Below are positions 42,093 through 54,400 of a DNA stretch of 64,000 bases, piece after piece. This DNA comes from Mesostigma viride (Eukaryota; Streptophyta; Mesostigmatophyceae; Mesostigmatales; Mesostigmataceae): assembly GCA_009746045.1 (NCBI GenBank), contig RPFO01000600.1, positions 64,001 to 128,000 on the forward strand, given 5' to 3'. Below the pieces are notes generated by a model. The model ran no database searches. It saw only the letters and a program-made list of their open reading frames with translations, and was not told the origin of the DNA. Both the position numbers and the translations under genes were made by a program. Positions within the stretch are counted from its first letter, which is position 1, and every line of letters begins with the position of its first letter.

Positions 42093-43664
42093 TTAATTAA
42101 TTAATTAATTAGACTCGTGCTCCCGTTGGGGAGTCACGGAGCATTAACCCCGATGGATGGATGGATGGGTGCAAACATTCCTACCGGTCTAATCTATCTA
42201 CATTGGCTACATACTACATCTATCTAACAGCATTCTAACTACAACATCTATCTAGGCAGCCGCACGCTGCCCTAGGGGAGCTATCTGGCGTGCCTCCCGC
42301 GGGACTGCACACGCGGGCGCTTCCCCACTGGGGGGGGCTCATTGTCCTCTATGACCTGGGCCCACTTGGCCTTGTCCATCATCTTCTTCCAAATCACGGA
42401 GAGGCCGAGGCCCCCCATGTCCTCTACTAGCTGTTCCTTGAAGGTGCGGGCCTTGCGGCGTCTAACATCACTAGGCCCAGCCCACGTCAGGAGGTGCCGG
42501 CCAGGCTGGGCTGGTCGCAGTCCTGCGGGGGGGCCACGTGAGGTGTCTACCTGGTTGGTGCGAGCTAGGTGCCCTACAAGCTGCAGGCGGCGTTGCTTTA
42601 TGGTGCTGGTGATATAGGGCATGCCCTGGTACAGGTCCTCATTGCGGACATGAGCAGCATATCCTACTCTGAAAATGGAACGCAGCATGCTGGTGACCGC
42701 GCCGTCCAGCTTGCGGGCCAGGTCGGCGGTGAGGGTCCACGTCTCGGCGCCATACGTGAGAACAGGAAGGACGAGGACCTTGAACAGGTCCTGTTTCTCG
42801 ATCTTGCCCAGGGGCTTGCGCCACAGGGCCCGGTACTGACGTAAAGCGTGCCAGGCGAGGGAGATGCGATGGTCCACATCAGCCTCGCAGCTGGGGAGCA
42901 GGCTGCCCAGCAGCTTAACGCGGTCCCGATACAGGACTCGAGAGCCGTCTAAGAGATAGAGGGGCGGCGGTGAGTTGGTGAGCCCAACCGCCAGGGCCTC
43001 TGTCTTCTTGCTGACCTCAAGCCCCACTGCACGGGCCTCGAGAGCCAGGCAGTCAAGCCATGTCTGCACGTGCTCAGTGTCCTCGAAGAGGGTGGTGTCG
43101 TCTGCATAAATGATGTCTGCTAGCCGAATCTCCGTGTCCGCACCGCCATGCCAGAATTTGTTAGCAACCTGCACTCCTGGTTCCCTGCCCACGATGCGGG
43201 CAAATCGCTTGCGCGCCTGAATCATTACGTATTCGACAACAATAATGAACAGGTAGGGCGACAGCACGCAGCCCTGCCACACACCCTTCTGTAAAGGGCA
43301 TGGGGGCGTGGTCCCGTAAGAAGTGCGCACCGAAGTGGTGGACCCTTCATACAGGTTGCGGATGACAGCAATCAGGGGGCGGGGGATCCGGAACAACTCG
43401 AGGATGTCCCAAAGCGCAGGCCAGAAAACCGAATCGAAGGCTTTGATGAAGTCCACCAGCACAAGGTGCAAAGGGGACTCACCAGGCTGAAGGCGTTGCA
43501 GTTCCTCCACCAGTCGGCGAGTAGCGAAGAGCGCCTGTACTGTGTTGCGACCTGAACGGAAGCCGTGCTGAGTCTCGCTGAGGTGACCGTCCAGGGCCGT
43601 GCGCAGGCGGTTCAGGATGAGCCGCATAAGAAGCTTGAGGGGGGCACTTTGAATGCACATGGAC
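42093..43664 (-). mobile_element. 5'-truncated LINE family A, best-preserved RT copy
   Basis: Tail at 42093-42112, hairpin GAGTCACGGAGC, 3' UTR to 42280 and an intact RT frame to about 43660. Truncated at the 5' side at about 43664, inside the RT (before CIQSAPLKLLMR). Confidence 0.9.
42281..43660 (-). CDS. LINE reverse transcriptase, truncated but open
   Basis: This 459-codon open frame has GFRSGRNTV, HLVLVDFIKAFDSVFW (motif A), GVWQGCVLSPYLFIIVVEY (motif B) and IIYADDTTLFED (motif C). The thumb and C-terminal region follow (LTYGAETWTLTADLARKLDG, KAKWAQVIEDNEPPPVGKRP). The ATG at 43660 replaces the Val found at that place in the family D RT, so it is created by truncation and is not the native start. 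No endonuclease is present. It copies LINE RNA at a nicked target. Confidence 0.9.
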   Translation of the reverse strand: MCIQSAPLKLLMRLILNRLRTALDGHLSETQHGFRSGRNTVQALFATRRLVEELQRLQPGESPLHLVLVDFIKAFDSVFWPALWDILELFRIPRPLIAVIRNLYEGSTTSVRTSYGTTPPCPLQKGVWQGCVLSPYLFIIVVEYVMIQARKRFARIVGREPGVQVANKFWHGGADTEIRLADIIYADDTTLFEDTEHVQTWLDCLALEARAVGLEVSKKTEALAVGLTNSPPPLYLLDGSRVLYRDRVKLLGSLLPSCEADVDHRISLAWHALRQYRALWRKPLGKIEKQDLFKVLVLPVLTYGAETWTLTADLARKLDGAVTSMLRSIFRVGYAAHVRNEDLYQGMPYITSTIKQRRLQLVGHLARTNQVDTSRGPPAGLRPAQPGRHLLTWAGPSDVRRRKARTFKEQLVEDMGGLGLSVIWKKMMDKAKWAQVIEDNEPPPVGKRPRVQSRGRHAR

Positions 43665-44980
43665 CCCCATGGCGATGGTCATCAGTAAAATTATCGACTT
43701 TGCAAAACGTACAAACTAAGTAATAACATCATAGACTCACTGTATTCGCACAATAATTCTGCATTCCGCATGCTATCTTTGTCTAGTTTGCCTGAAAGCA
43801 CGTCACCATGGCCAGCTCCGGTAGGGGTGCGCGCACCGTGCACCACTTTTTCACGGTACGGATGGGTACCGCGAATTTTTTCAGCGCCAAAAAATTCGCG
43901 CCGTGACCCTCACCTTGGCAAGATGCCCCAGGTCGGGCAATGGGCCCCAAGTCTTCGGCAGGAGCAAGCCATAAATAACTGTCATCCGGTTTATATGCTC
44001 CACCAGTTCTTAAGGTTTTGTGCCGTACATGCCCACACGGGGTATCCTGATCCATGATCTTTCGAGTGCCCCGCTCAGGCCGCTCTGCCAGTTCCTTGGA
44101 CACATGCTTGATTCACCCTCGTGAACAGCGCTCTCGCGCCGTGTGGTTGCAGTGTCATAAATCCAAAGCTAGCCATCTCACAAAGAAGGGCCATTGGTTT
44201 CATTTGCAGGGGGCGGCCCACATCAGAGTCGTCATTCCAAGGAGCTTATCTCATGGCAAGGCACAGAAAAGATCAGCTAAAGAAGCGAATCCCATTATGA
44301 AAACCCCATGAGATGCGTCCCTTACTAGCCTCATGTCAGGTGCGCCATCATGCGCCGGCTTCTGCGGCCCAAAATGGAAGACCGTAGCAGTGTGGGATCT
44401 CCCCGGTTCCACTGCCGAAATGCCGCCATCGACTTCCTGCCTGCCTCAAAAACTGAGCACAGCCATTGGTTCCAGATAACAAGAAAGGCAAAAAAAGGAT
44501 CATAAGGCGGTAGAAGCGTGTATAATGCTCAACATCTAAGCACATGGTGCATGTGTTTACTTGCCCTGCACGCCCAATGTTCCCTGACAGAATTAGCACC
44601 ATATGTTGCAGACAATACTTTATCCGCTGCCTCCATAATTTGACCAGTCAGTCCCGAGTACCGCTCTATAGTTGCCGTACGACCCACACAGCAACGGGAC
44701 CTGAAGGTGGAGTACGAGCATAGGTGACCAACGGGGCAATCGCAAGGAACGAACTTGTAGAACCGACAGAGCCACGTTTTTCTAAGCTTGCCACACCTGG
44801 GGCACGCTACTCGTGTTTGCAAGAGAAAAAAGGAAAGGTAGCCCCCCTACAACAGAGGTAACTATATCGAATGAAAAAATTCAGGGTATACAGGGAAAAT
44901 ACAGGAAGTGCAACATCGATGCCTGCTATTGATGTCGGCCCGTCGGTGCTAACACATGTCCACCGTCCCCTAAGCCACCC
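43665..44980. other. No gene recognised; one Cys-rich minus-strand ORF
   Basis: The stretch lies between the LINE and the 3' end of GINS3. A minus-strand ORF at 44822-44529 (97 codons) has CPRCGKLRKTWLCRFYKF and further Cys residues. This could be a zinc-binding exon, but I see no family and no splice context. The rest shows nothing. Confidence 0.3.
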
Positions 44981-47203
44981 CTACCCGGAAAAACACTCTG
45001 CTCTCACTTCAAGAATCCAGCGCACACGCCTAAAACTGTTAGCCTCCTTAACTGGAAGAAACACATGATAGACAAGCTTGCCTAGGCACTGTAGATATGA
45101 TTGCAAGGGAATCCAAGCCTTGCCGGCTACATGTAGCAGCCGCTGTGTTTGGAACTACCGCGGTTGTTGCAAGGGAATCCCACCTTGCTGGCTACATGTA
45201 GCAGCCGCTGTGTGTGGAACCACCACGGTCGTTGGAAGGGAATTCACGCCTTGCCGGCTACATGTAGCAGCCGCTGTGTGTGGAACCACCGCGATAGTTG
45301 CCTTTCTCTGTGCATTTCTAAATTCATGTGCCTATTAACAGCCATATGCACTAAGCTCATGAGCTATTACCGCCCAAAATCATCAGTAAAGGAGAAAACT
45401 GTGCCTTAGTCGTGCCTGTTAGGACGAGACAGTAAAAAGAGCCAGAAGATCCACCTACTTTCAAGCTCCTCCATGGTCATCAGCTTGCGATGCCGCTTTA
45501 GGCTGGCATCCGTGACGGAATGCGCGTTTGAAATGAGTGTGCTGTAGCGGTTCTTGAACGTGGTGGCCACAAAGGCCGCAAAGTCGGCGTCCATCACGCT
45601 GCAGGAAAGAAAGACCGCCAGGCAGCAGGAGAGGGCGGGGAGTCATCAGCCGCAAGCCGCCGTGGATCAACCAGATGCATGCAGCACATGTAGCACAGGA
45701 AGCAGTAGGGTAACCCAGACATATCCAAACGACGGGCACTGAGACCAACAAGCAATATCCTATCCAGAAAGTCGTAGCCTACCGCCAGCAAGCCAACTAA
45801 AAGGCAGTTCTTGAAAACACGAGGTCTACGGGGCGATGTGAAGATAGATAGCAATCAAGGGGCAGTATCTGAGCAGCACAGCAATGTGTAAGTAGTCCCA
45901 AGCTTCACAACTGGCCGTAACAATACATGATGTACAACTTTCTTCCTTCTTATTTCAGCAATAAGGTACAACAATGTATAACAGCTATCAAGAAACCTGT
46001 CAAAAACTCCCAAGCAGCAGCCAAAAGTCAAATTAAACACTTTTGACATTATCAATACACGTACATAGGCTCTATCCGGAGACTGAAACTGTAGAAGTAT
46101 GGGGATTTCTCCCGCAGATTCACACTGCCAGCGCTGGCCTGCAGGCTTCTTTTCAAGCTGCAATGAGCAGTTGGTGTTGACAGTTACGGCGGCAGGGCAT
46201 CCAGAAATGCAGGTAGCGTCAGAGAGGCTACCATCACAACAGCAGATAACAGAGTGCCCCATGGGCAAACTACTTGCACTACACAGTAACGCGGTGTCAC
46301 AAAACAATGCAAACAGCAGCGACCTATGCTTCCTCTTATCCCATGTCTGTGGTTTCCTCTCCATCTCAACCTTTTTGGACCAGCTCCTGTCCACCACAAT
46401 GGCCTGAGAGTGGCCTTCACAAGTCCATTTAAACATATTTTCGATCATCACGAAGCGTGCATGACCTGGTATACCAGGCACTGGTTACTTAGTTTGGAAC
46501 CCAGGTTCAAAGCTGGAGGGAAAAACAGGAAGTCTGTTGAATGAGTATTCGACACAACTCCACCCCAAAATAGGTCACTAGCATGAGCCTGGTTAGTAGG
46601 TGAGTCATTAAATGCGTAGATGCAGGAGCAGTTGAGACAGTCATACAAATGGACATTATCTGCACTTTGTTACCTTTCGTTGTAGAACTTAGGGAGCTTC
46701 ACCTCCACCATGTCTCTTGCAGCGAGGAAGGGAACCATCCAGAACGGTAGTTCCACCTTTGAACCCTCATGAAGCTGCATTAGCGATACAGCAAGCAAGG
46801 ATGTTCGCACATACATGTATCGCAAGGATTAACATTCCCTGGAATGGTAGCTTAAGCTATTTGAACGCTAGCAAGGACAACCGATCCTTGATAAAACGAA
46901 AAGCAAGCTGCGTGCATCCGTGACGTACGTCATCATCATCACAGCTAGGATCCAGCGCTCGTCCAACACTGGTGGCCCCGGTGCGAAATATGACGGGCAA
47001 ACGCTGCAAGCGATCACGCGGTTCAGAGTTCAATTCAAGGAATAGCGGTCAGCTGCAGGCAATTGACAAAGGTTTTCTATTATTATAACACTCACAAACA
47101 AGAAAAAGGGAGACAACCAGACAAAGGCGAGAGATATTAATCATTGCATACGGCTTACTTCATCCTCGACGAGGATTGCGTCCAGGTCATAATACTCCGC
47201 CAT
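44981..47203 (-). CDS. PSF3: GINS complex subunit 3 (PSF3)
   Basis: Six minus-strand exons: 47203-47159, 47003-46929, 46774-46674, 46157-46065, 45598-45459 and 45051-44981, all with GT-AG junctions and matching phases, coding about 174 residues. The start is MAEYYDLDAILVEDE, then RLPVIFRTGA. The third exon has SKVELPFWMVPFLAA and VKLPKFYNE. The fourth has NLREKSPYFYSFSLRI. The fifth is helical (FAAFVATTFKNRYSTL, KRHRKLMTMEELE). A short C-terminus with FRRVRW precedes the stop. These are PSF3 landmarks, and the length fits the family (about 180-215). GINS (SLD5, PSF1-3) joins MCM2-7 and CDC45 in the replicative CMG helicase in the nucleus. This is a normal host gene. The last exon is the least certain. 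Confidence 0.9.
45102..45300 (+). repeat. Three 66-bp tandem repeats in the last GINS3 intron
   Basis: Units starting near 45102, 45169 and 45234 share GCCGGCTACATGTAGCAGCC and the following TGTGTGTGGAAC. Confidence 0.85.
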
Positions 47204-48287
47204 GAGTTCAAGACGGGTCTTACGGGGACGTCCTGCGGACGCTTTTGAGTTTTGACAGCCCCATAAATGGATTAACCTAACTGATAGATCAGCCCTCTCA
47301 ACCTACTCCGAACCATAGACTAAAACCCTGTGACGAACTCCACTATATGGCAACCCACGCTGTCGAAGTTTTGTCCGACGATCGCTGCAGTATTTCGTCG
47401 GCTCCACCGCATGGAGCAGGCTCGCGATCTACCCTGACAGAACCAGGAAAAAGAGATATGATAAGAACGGGCATCACATAGGCTGTCTTTCTGCCGCTCA
47501 GTATGGGTATGTTGATTTGAAACGCTGGCCACGGCCTACGATTTTAATGCGATTTCCATATATATGTAGATGGTGTGCACCTTCTGCAGCATTTCAAACC
47601 TGGCGTGCTTTGCTGAAGCCAGAAGCACGTCGGTCGTCGATCGCACTAATTGAATCCGGGAGCTCCAGCGCTTCGTTTTGAAGGCTTTTTTCCACAGGCG
47701 GCGCCGCGCCAGCACCTATTTCACATGGACGGTAGCCGGCGAAGGCCGGCGATTTGCTACTACTAAAAATTTGCTTAATTGAGTTTTTACTAAGCTTTCA
47801 CTACTAAAGATTCTCTGCTGCTTATGTGCGGCGTGGGACACAACAACAACAACCGACAACGCTAGTTTCGCGGTGTTCGTACGCCTCAGCGGACACCCTA
47901 TAACCGGCGTGGGACTAAAACTGTTGTGTGATGCAACCGTACATGTCCCTGCCAAGTGCCTTTGTTTCTTTGTATGTTTGTGATGAAATGCTGTTCAGTG
48001 TCCTGGCCCTCCGCCGTTTCCAAATGAGTACAGTCATTCAATATATCCGGCCCTCGGCCACTACAGTATAGATTCTCTGCTGCCCATGTGCGGCGTGGGA
48101 CACAACAACAACAACAGTCATTCACGCCTTAAGTTGGGTTCGTGGTTTTTGAGGGGTCAACCAACTTAACTCGCACGGTGAAAAATGGGTTTTGGACCAG
48201 GGGGGTGTCCGAAACAAAAATATCAGACACATACGCAAGCACATACGCTGAAATTTTTCAAAAGTTGGGCCTTGGACCCTACCTACC
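47204..48287. promoter_or_regulatory. Upstream region of GINS3 and repeat-containing flank
   Basis: The GINS3 promoter should lie just above 47203, but I see no defining motif. Further up, GTGCGGCGTGGGACACAACA occurs at 47825 and 48089, preceded each time by GATTCTCTGCTGC. No gene is recognised. Confidence 0.3.
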
Positions 48288-48366
48288 TACAGTCATTCCC
48301 GCGTTAAGTTGCGATCGCCCCCTAAAACTTGGCGCCGCAACTTAACGCGGGAACGCAACTTAACGG
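48288..48366. repeat. Short palindromic element (MITE-like), copy 1
   Basis: TACAGTCATTCCCGCGTTAA at the left and CGCAACTTAACGCGGGAA at the right are inverted around a core of about 20 bases. A relative lies at 49218-49345. Confidence 0.7.
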
Positions 48367-48826
48367 TAGAATTAGGCTAGCAGCCCACCACCTCCTCCTC
48401 TGACGGACATCTATACGGCATTCGACAGCTCTCGTCAAGCCCGATCCAGCTACACCGTCAAAGCCGGCCAAATTAAAGTCCATTTTCCACGTCAGATATT
48501 TTGGACAAAGGCGGGCTGCAACTGAAAACACGCCGTGGGCAGCCACGCACTAGTGCATGCGTTTTATACCACAAATGCCGGTGTGTTTTAACCCTCTGAC
48601 TTGGGCTTTCTTTTTGGCGGGTTACTTAAAGTTGCCAGCCGGCTTCACGTTTGAATGTGACAAAACTTGGGAACAGTCGTGAGGGAAGCTTCATTTACTG
48701 TCAAAGGCCTGCCGGCATGTAAACAAAAATAACGCAACCTTGTCTTTGCCCTTCTGTGGTGCATTCGGCATGATGGTGGTAATTTCCATCATGAAGATGT
48801 CTCAATTACAGACCTTGCATGGTCGT

Positions 48827-49013
48827 GGCCGGCGTTTTGATGAGTAGTGTAGTTAGGCTTTTCTAGACTAGATAGCTTAGAGTTAGGTTAGTTCGATTAC
48901 GCGGCTTCCTCCACTCCACCCACCCATCATGAGTGGAATATGTGCCAGTACATGATCATCTCCCAACGGAGGCATCATGCTATAATTTAATTTAATTTAA
49001 TTTAATGGTCGTG
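48827..49013 (+). repeat. LINE family B 3' fragment
   Basis: Starts GGCGTTTTGATGAGTAGTGT and ends with TTTAATTTAATTTAAT; the same 3' end as 41266-41486. Only the last 185 bases or so remain. Confidence 0.85.
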
Positions 49014-49217
49014 GATTCTTATGTACCGCAGCCCGCAGGCTGCAAAACTGAATTTGTAAGGTTGCATTCACGCTTTTCACCTAAGCCAGCAGGCAGGGAA
49101 ATTTGCGCGCCAGTGGGGCTTGCGTATTTTGCCGCCTAAAATCACGTAGCGGGTCCGGACTTGGCAAAAAATGGCCTCATGCGCGGCCAAAAATGGCCTG
49201 ACCGACCTACAAATTGA

Positions 49218-49345
49218 GTCATTACCGCGTTAAGTTGCGATGGCCTCCATGCTTAAGTTGCGGTCGCCCCCCAAACTTCGGCGCCGCAACTTAACGCGGG
49301 AACGCAACCTTAAGAAACGCAACTTAACGCGGGAATGACTGTACT
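49218..49345. repeat. Short palindromic element (MITE-like), copy 2
   Basis: TCATTACCGCGTTAAGTTGC at the left and CTTAACGCGGGAATGACTGT at the right form a longer palindrome with internal duplications of the arm. Confidence 0.7.
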
Positions 49346-50158
49346 GTACAGTAGCACGTAGGCGCTATACCTAGCAAAACCCTGATGTCCCAAGGGCACT
49401 ATATTTCACCGCCTGCAGTACTGTAGGACACCTTTTTTAGCGGGGAATGTGGTTCGGTCAAGTAGGGGAAAACGGTGGCAGCTCTCCGAGCGTCAGATAC
49501 TTGGAAATTTCGTTACGTTCGTATCGAGAGTAGATTTCTGACAATTTTCCTCGTTCGGACAGAACCACAGTGAATTTCAGCATCCGTCCGGTACCAAAGC
49601 ATGGACCTAGCAGGAATTCTGTCAGACATCTCGGAAGTAGCAATTTTTAGTATCGAGCGCACTTGCGCTAGTGTTCAGTACGAATTTGACCTCCGTCAGG
49701 TCAGCAAGGGGCGTGGGAATACACAGAACTGAACAAAACGGTGGACTGTACTAAGAAATTCGTACTCAATTTTCGTCATCCAAATCGGAGGGAAATATTC
49801 GACCAAGGACTAGAGATTTCATCGAATTTTCAGGACTGGCCAATTGATGCCAAATGGCGCGGTTCTAGATAACATATGTTGCTTTACAGGTATCCGACGG
49901 TGCCGAACTTCGAAATTGAATTTGTAACCCCCGCCGTATTGACGGAACCACATTCTCGCAGGAGTGGTGACATACAGCCATGCTATTTGGGGGCCCAATA
50001 CCGCCACCGCCAGGTCGAAATGTCCGGCCCCCATATTGAACTCAGGGTCCACTGCCAACCGCCGGAGTGAAACTTGCTGGCCCCCAGTATGCTAGCGCCC
50101 CCCTGGGGCGCCGCCACCGGTGCGCCGACAGCCGGCCCCCATATGCCCCCCCCCAACG
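49346..50158. other. No gene recognised
   Basis: About 800 bases with no convincing exon. The 3' half is GC-rich with short C runs. Confidence 0.4.
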
Positions 50159-51345
50159 CGCTGAAATTTTCGTGTTCAGTGACCAGATCACACTTTGATC
50201 CGGGAGCAAATTGATTAGCTGTAAGTTACGAACCAAAAACGAAATTTCAGTATCTAAGCTCCGCAGCGCTTGCTGAATTTGCCCCCTTTCCAAGGCCCGC
50301 TGACAATACTTGAGAAATTCACCAATGAATGTTCGGTTTGAAACTGACCATGGATTGTTACTGGTGGATACACCTGGTGTTGCTCACGTCGGAAGCCCGG
50401 GGGCACTTTCCCCGCTGAACAAAATGTGTGCACGTATTCCTATGCCCCCTAATAAACGCCGCTTACTGTTCAGGCCGGGATTTACGGACGGCCAGTTGGG
50501 GGATTTAAGGGAAACTGCCGGGATTTACGGACGGCCAGTTGGGGGATTTAAGGGAAACGGGAAAAAAGGAGGGGGGACGGACGAACGGCTGGCGCGGGAC
50601 GGGGAGGTGAAAACGACTAGATGGGAACTGCTGAGCAGTGGCAACCCATGTATCATGTGTAATTTAGTGTCAGAAACATGTGGACTGCTTGAAATGATAT
50701 AAAAATGCATGAAACAATTAACCCCAAAAACGACGAAATCCAGTGGTCGCGTATAATCGCGTATTATACCGTATCATATACCGTATTATACATTCTACGG
50801 ACCCCGCGCGTATAACCGCGTATTGCGTATAATGGAACTCTGCTTAAAGCGGGAATGGCTGTAACTAGTTAACTAACAGTACAGTACAGACAGTACAGTA
50901 GGTAGCACTACAATACGGTTCGTAGGAGACGCGAAATGAGTGAGAATGTTACCCGAGCGGTAACGAGGATTCGCACCGTTGATTTTAACATATGTTTCTT
51001 TTTTTGCGCCATTTGGCGAGCATCGACTGGAGCCTGAACCTAGCGGGGGGAATCGTGCGGGGGAATCTTGCGGGGGAATCCTGCGGGGAAAAATTCCGAA
51101 CGTGAATTTAGCGAAGTCCTACTACATTTTGCTTGGGTACACGGTACTACAGTTTCGTCACTGAAAATTTTCTGTAGTTGCGTTGGTGTTTCGTACGTTT
51201 CGCTGAAATTTTCGTGTTCAGTGCCCAGATCACAATTTGATCCGGGCGCAAAATGATTGGCTGTACGGTACGAACCAAAAACGAAATTTTAGTATCTAAG
51301 TTCCGCAGCGCTTGCTGAATTTGCCCCGGAAGCCCGGGGGCACTT
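50159..51345 (+). repeat. Diverged direct duplication and a short tandem repeat
   Basis: The segment CGCTGAAATTTTCGTGTTCA to GCAGCGCTTGCTGAATTTGC occurs at 50159-50292 and 51199-51328 with several substitutions. AGCCCGGGGGCACTTTCCCC also appears twice (50394 and 51330). A 43-bp tandem pair starting GGGATTTACGGACGGCCAG is at 50477-50560. A CGTATAATCGCG-type degenerate repeat spans 50745-50830. Confidence 0.75.
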
Positions 51346-51471
51346 TCCCCGCTGAAAAAGGTGTCCGCGGAAGCGTATTGTAGTGGGCTTCGGGACGGTA
51401 CCCAAAATTAGACCCCTTCAGGATCCCTGGTCAGTGATGTGATCCCGCGATCCCGCACATGCAAAGCAAAA

Positions 51472-54400
51472 TGAGTTTTTGTAAACATCAGTCACTGATT
51501 TCTTCAGACGATGCGCAAGGCTGGGATGCGCAAGGCTGGGAATGCGCAAGGCTGGGCGCGGCGCAGCGTGCGCAATGAAGGCTGGCGTGCGCAAGGCTGG
51601 GGAGTGCGCGGGCGTAACAACGTTAAGGCAGGCCAGGCGCAGGCACGTAAAAACACGGGCGACGGGCCATGGGCCACGGGCCACGCGTCGGCCGTCGGCC
51701 CAGCCATTCCTGCATTTTAGGAACGTTGCCGGGCACAAAATTCAAATTCTGGTGCGGCATGGCTGCGGCAGCTACCTGGCCCGGGCTGGCCGACGTTGGC
51801 ATGGACGACTGTCAAGAAAGAGTTCATCTCGCTTGGGTAAGCTGCGGTTGTTTCGTCTGGGCGCTCTTCCCATTTTATTGCTAACGGGTCGATTTACTTA
51901 CCCAACGTTTCCATCCAGGGCAGAAATGCCAGCGACTTTTCAGTCGGCCACTTCCATTTTTTACCCACTTCGAGTCGTAACGTCATCCAAGGAATACTTT
52001 ACCCTCTGTATTCCGGCCTGTCTCCTTCTATTTCGCAGGAACCCTTCGCTTCTGGTTGGCGTTCCTGCACTGCAGGCAGGCTGCAGTCTCTACCGCTGCA
52101 TTTTTTTGTAAGTACTTCGGTTGGGAAGTTCGTCTAACGTTTTTCCATCGACTGTCCTGCTTCCAAGCCAGGCCGCGTCTCTACACTGTGTTTCCGTCAG
52201 CAACGGGATGGAGGTCCGGTTTTTCATGATCGGCAACCGTTTTGGTCACGTCATTTTCAGCAACACGCAACTGCCTCTGCCTTACACGCTGCGCTTTGTC
52301 GTCCTTCCGTCGGTTCGGGAAAGCTTCTTACGTCTTTCCATTACATCATTACCGTCCAGGTAGTTTCTTACCATTTGCTTTCGGTCGGCAACGGGTCGGG
52401 AGCATATACAGTGGGTCATTATCCGCAATGCAGCTTCCCCCCTGTTTTCCCCACAGGCTCTCCCTGTATTTCCTTGGGGAACATCTTTGGATTAGCTCCC
52501 GTGCATCAAACGTGCATCAAGAACACATTTTTTAGGGAGACTTTGGCTGTTCGTGGGATGGGAAGCACTACTGTGCCCATGTTTTCCACTGCTTGATCTT
52601 GACTGCATACCCCACGCACCTGTCACCCACCTGACTTTTGCTAGTAGTTGCTGGATTTTTTCTTATAGCAGGTGCTGCGTGCTGGTGATTGACATTACGG
52701 TCGCCATTGCTTGCCAGTAATTCAAAGTTGCTTGAAATGGTCAGCATCACGGCCAAGTCTACGTTCAGATCCTGCTTGGAATTTGTGGCGGGCGTTTTCT
52801 GTATTGGATGAACGCCAGTTTTTGTGACAGTGTGATTGTGTATAGGAACAAGTTTGAAGCAACAGCACACGTAGCATATTCATACTCATATACATGCGCT
52901 TAATGTGAACGATGTAGCCTAGGGCGAAGAGCGTTGGTTTACACGACGACGTATTCAAAGTATAACTTCTGTAAACAAGTATCCATCTGCGTGTTTTAAT
53001 TCATTTTGGCAGCCATGCATGTGCACAAGAGTACCAATTAATTATTCCTACACTAGGGGTCGATGTATTTAGCATTCACTTTGGCATTTACTGCGGCAAT
53101 GCCATTACTCCGTGGCTCCCCAATGGGACATGTACTGTGTCTTGTTGTGTTGACAGCGTGTAATAAGTGTTGCAACGAACTAGGCAAGGGCTAATGGACT
53201 AAACTGTGAGGGGCAGCACATTGATTGCCGCATCGAAGCCAAGAATCATTTAGCACTCGCAGTTAGGTATCGCCATGATGCAGAGAAATTGTTGTGGCCT
53301 GACCACTTGAGGCAGTGAGACAAGGTTGGATGCCCTCCCAATCAGTGTATAGGGGTTGAAGGTTGTTTTATTGCCACCCATGTGACGCAATATACGTGTG
53401 CTTGATGAGTGGATGGATGGATGGATGGATGGATGGATGGATGGATGGATGGATGGATGGATGGATGGATGGATGGATGGATGGATGGATGGATGGATGG
53501 ATGGATGGATGGATGGATGGATGGATGGATGGATGGATGGATGGATGGATGGATGGATGGATGGATGGATGGATGGATGGATGGATGGATGGATGGATGG
53601 ATGGATGGATGGATGGATGGATGGATGGATGCATGGATGCATGGATGCATGGATGCATGGCATGGATGCATGGATGCATGGATGCATGGATGCATGGATG
53701 CATGGATGCATGGATGCATGGATGCATGGATGGATGCATGGATGCATGGATGGATGCATGGATGCATGGATGCATGGATGCATGGATGCATGGATGCATG
53801 GATGCATGGATGCATGGATGCATGGATGCATGGATGCATGGATGCATGGATGCATGGATGCATGGATGCATGGATGCATGGATGCATGGATGCATGGATG
53901 CATGGATGCATGGATGCATGGATGCATGGATGCATGGATGCATGGATGCATGGATGCATGGATGCATGGATGCATGGATGCATGGATGCATGGATGCATG
54001 GATGCATGGATGCATGGATGCATGGATGCATGGATGCATGGATGCATGGATGCATGGATGCATGGATGCATGGATGCATGGATGCATGGATGCATGGATG
54101 CATGGATGCATGGATGCATGGATGCATGGATGCATGGATGCATGGATGCATGGATGCATGGATGCATGGATGCATGGATGCATGGATGCATGGATGCATG
54201 GATGCATGGATGCATGGATGCATGGATGCATGGATGCATGGATGCATGGATGCATGGATGGATGCATGGATGCATGGATGCATGGATGCATGGATGCATG
54301 GATGCATGGATGCATGGATGCATGGATGCATGGATGCATGGATGCATGGATGGATGGATGGATGCATGGATGCATGGATGCATGGATGCATGGATGCATG

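Noticed and set aside
45855-46481. 208-codon minus-strand ORF within GINS3
   Set aside because: It spans introns and one exon in a different frame. The GINS3 exon 46157-46065 explains the coding signal.
51542-52111. 189-codon ORF in the left palindrome arm (and its copy at 59452-60048)
   Set aside because: It crosses plausible splice sites, has no recognised domain and starts in GC-rich tandem sequence. Kept only as candidate exons within the arm.
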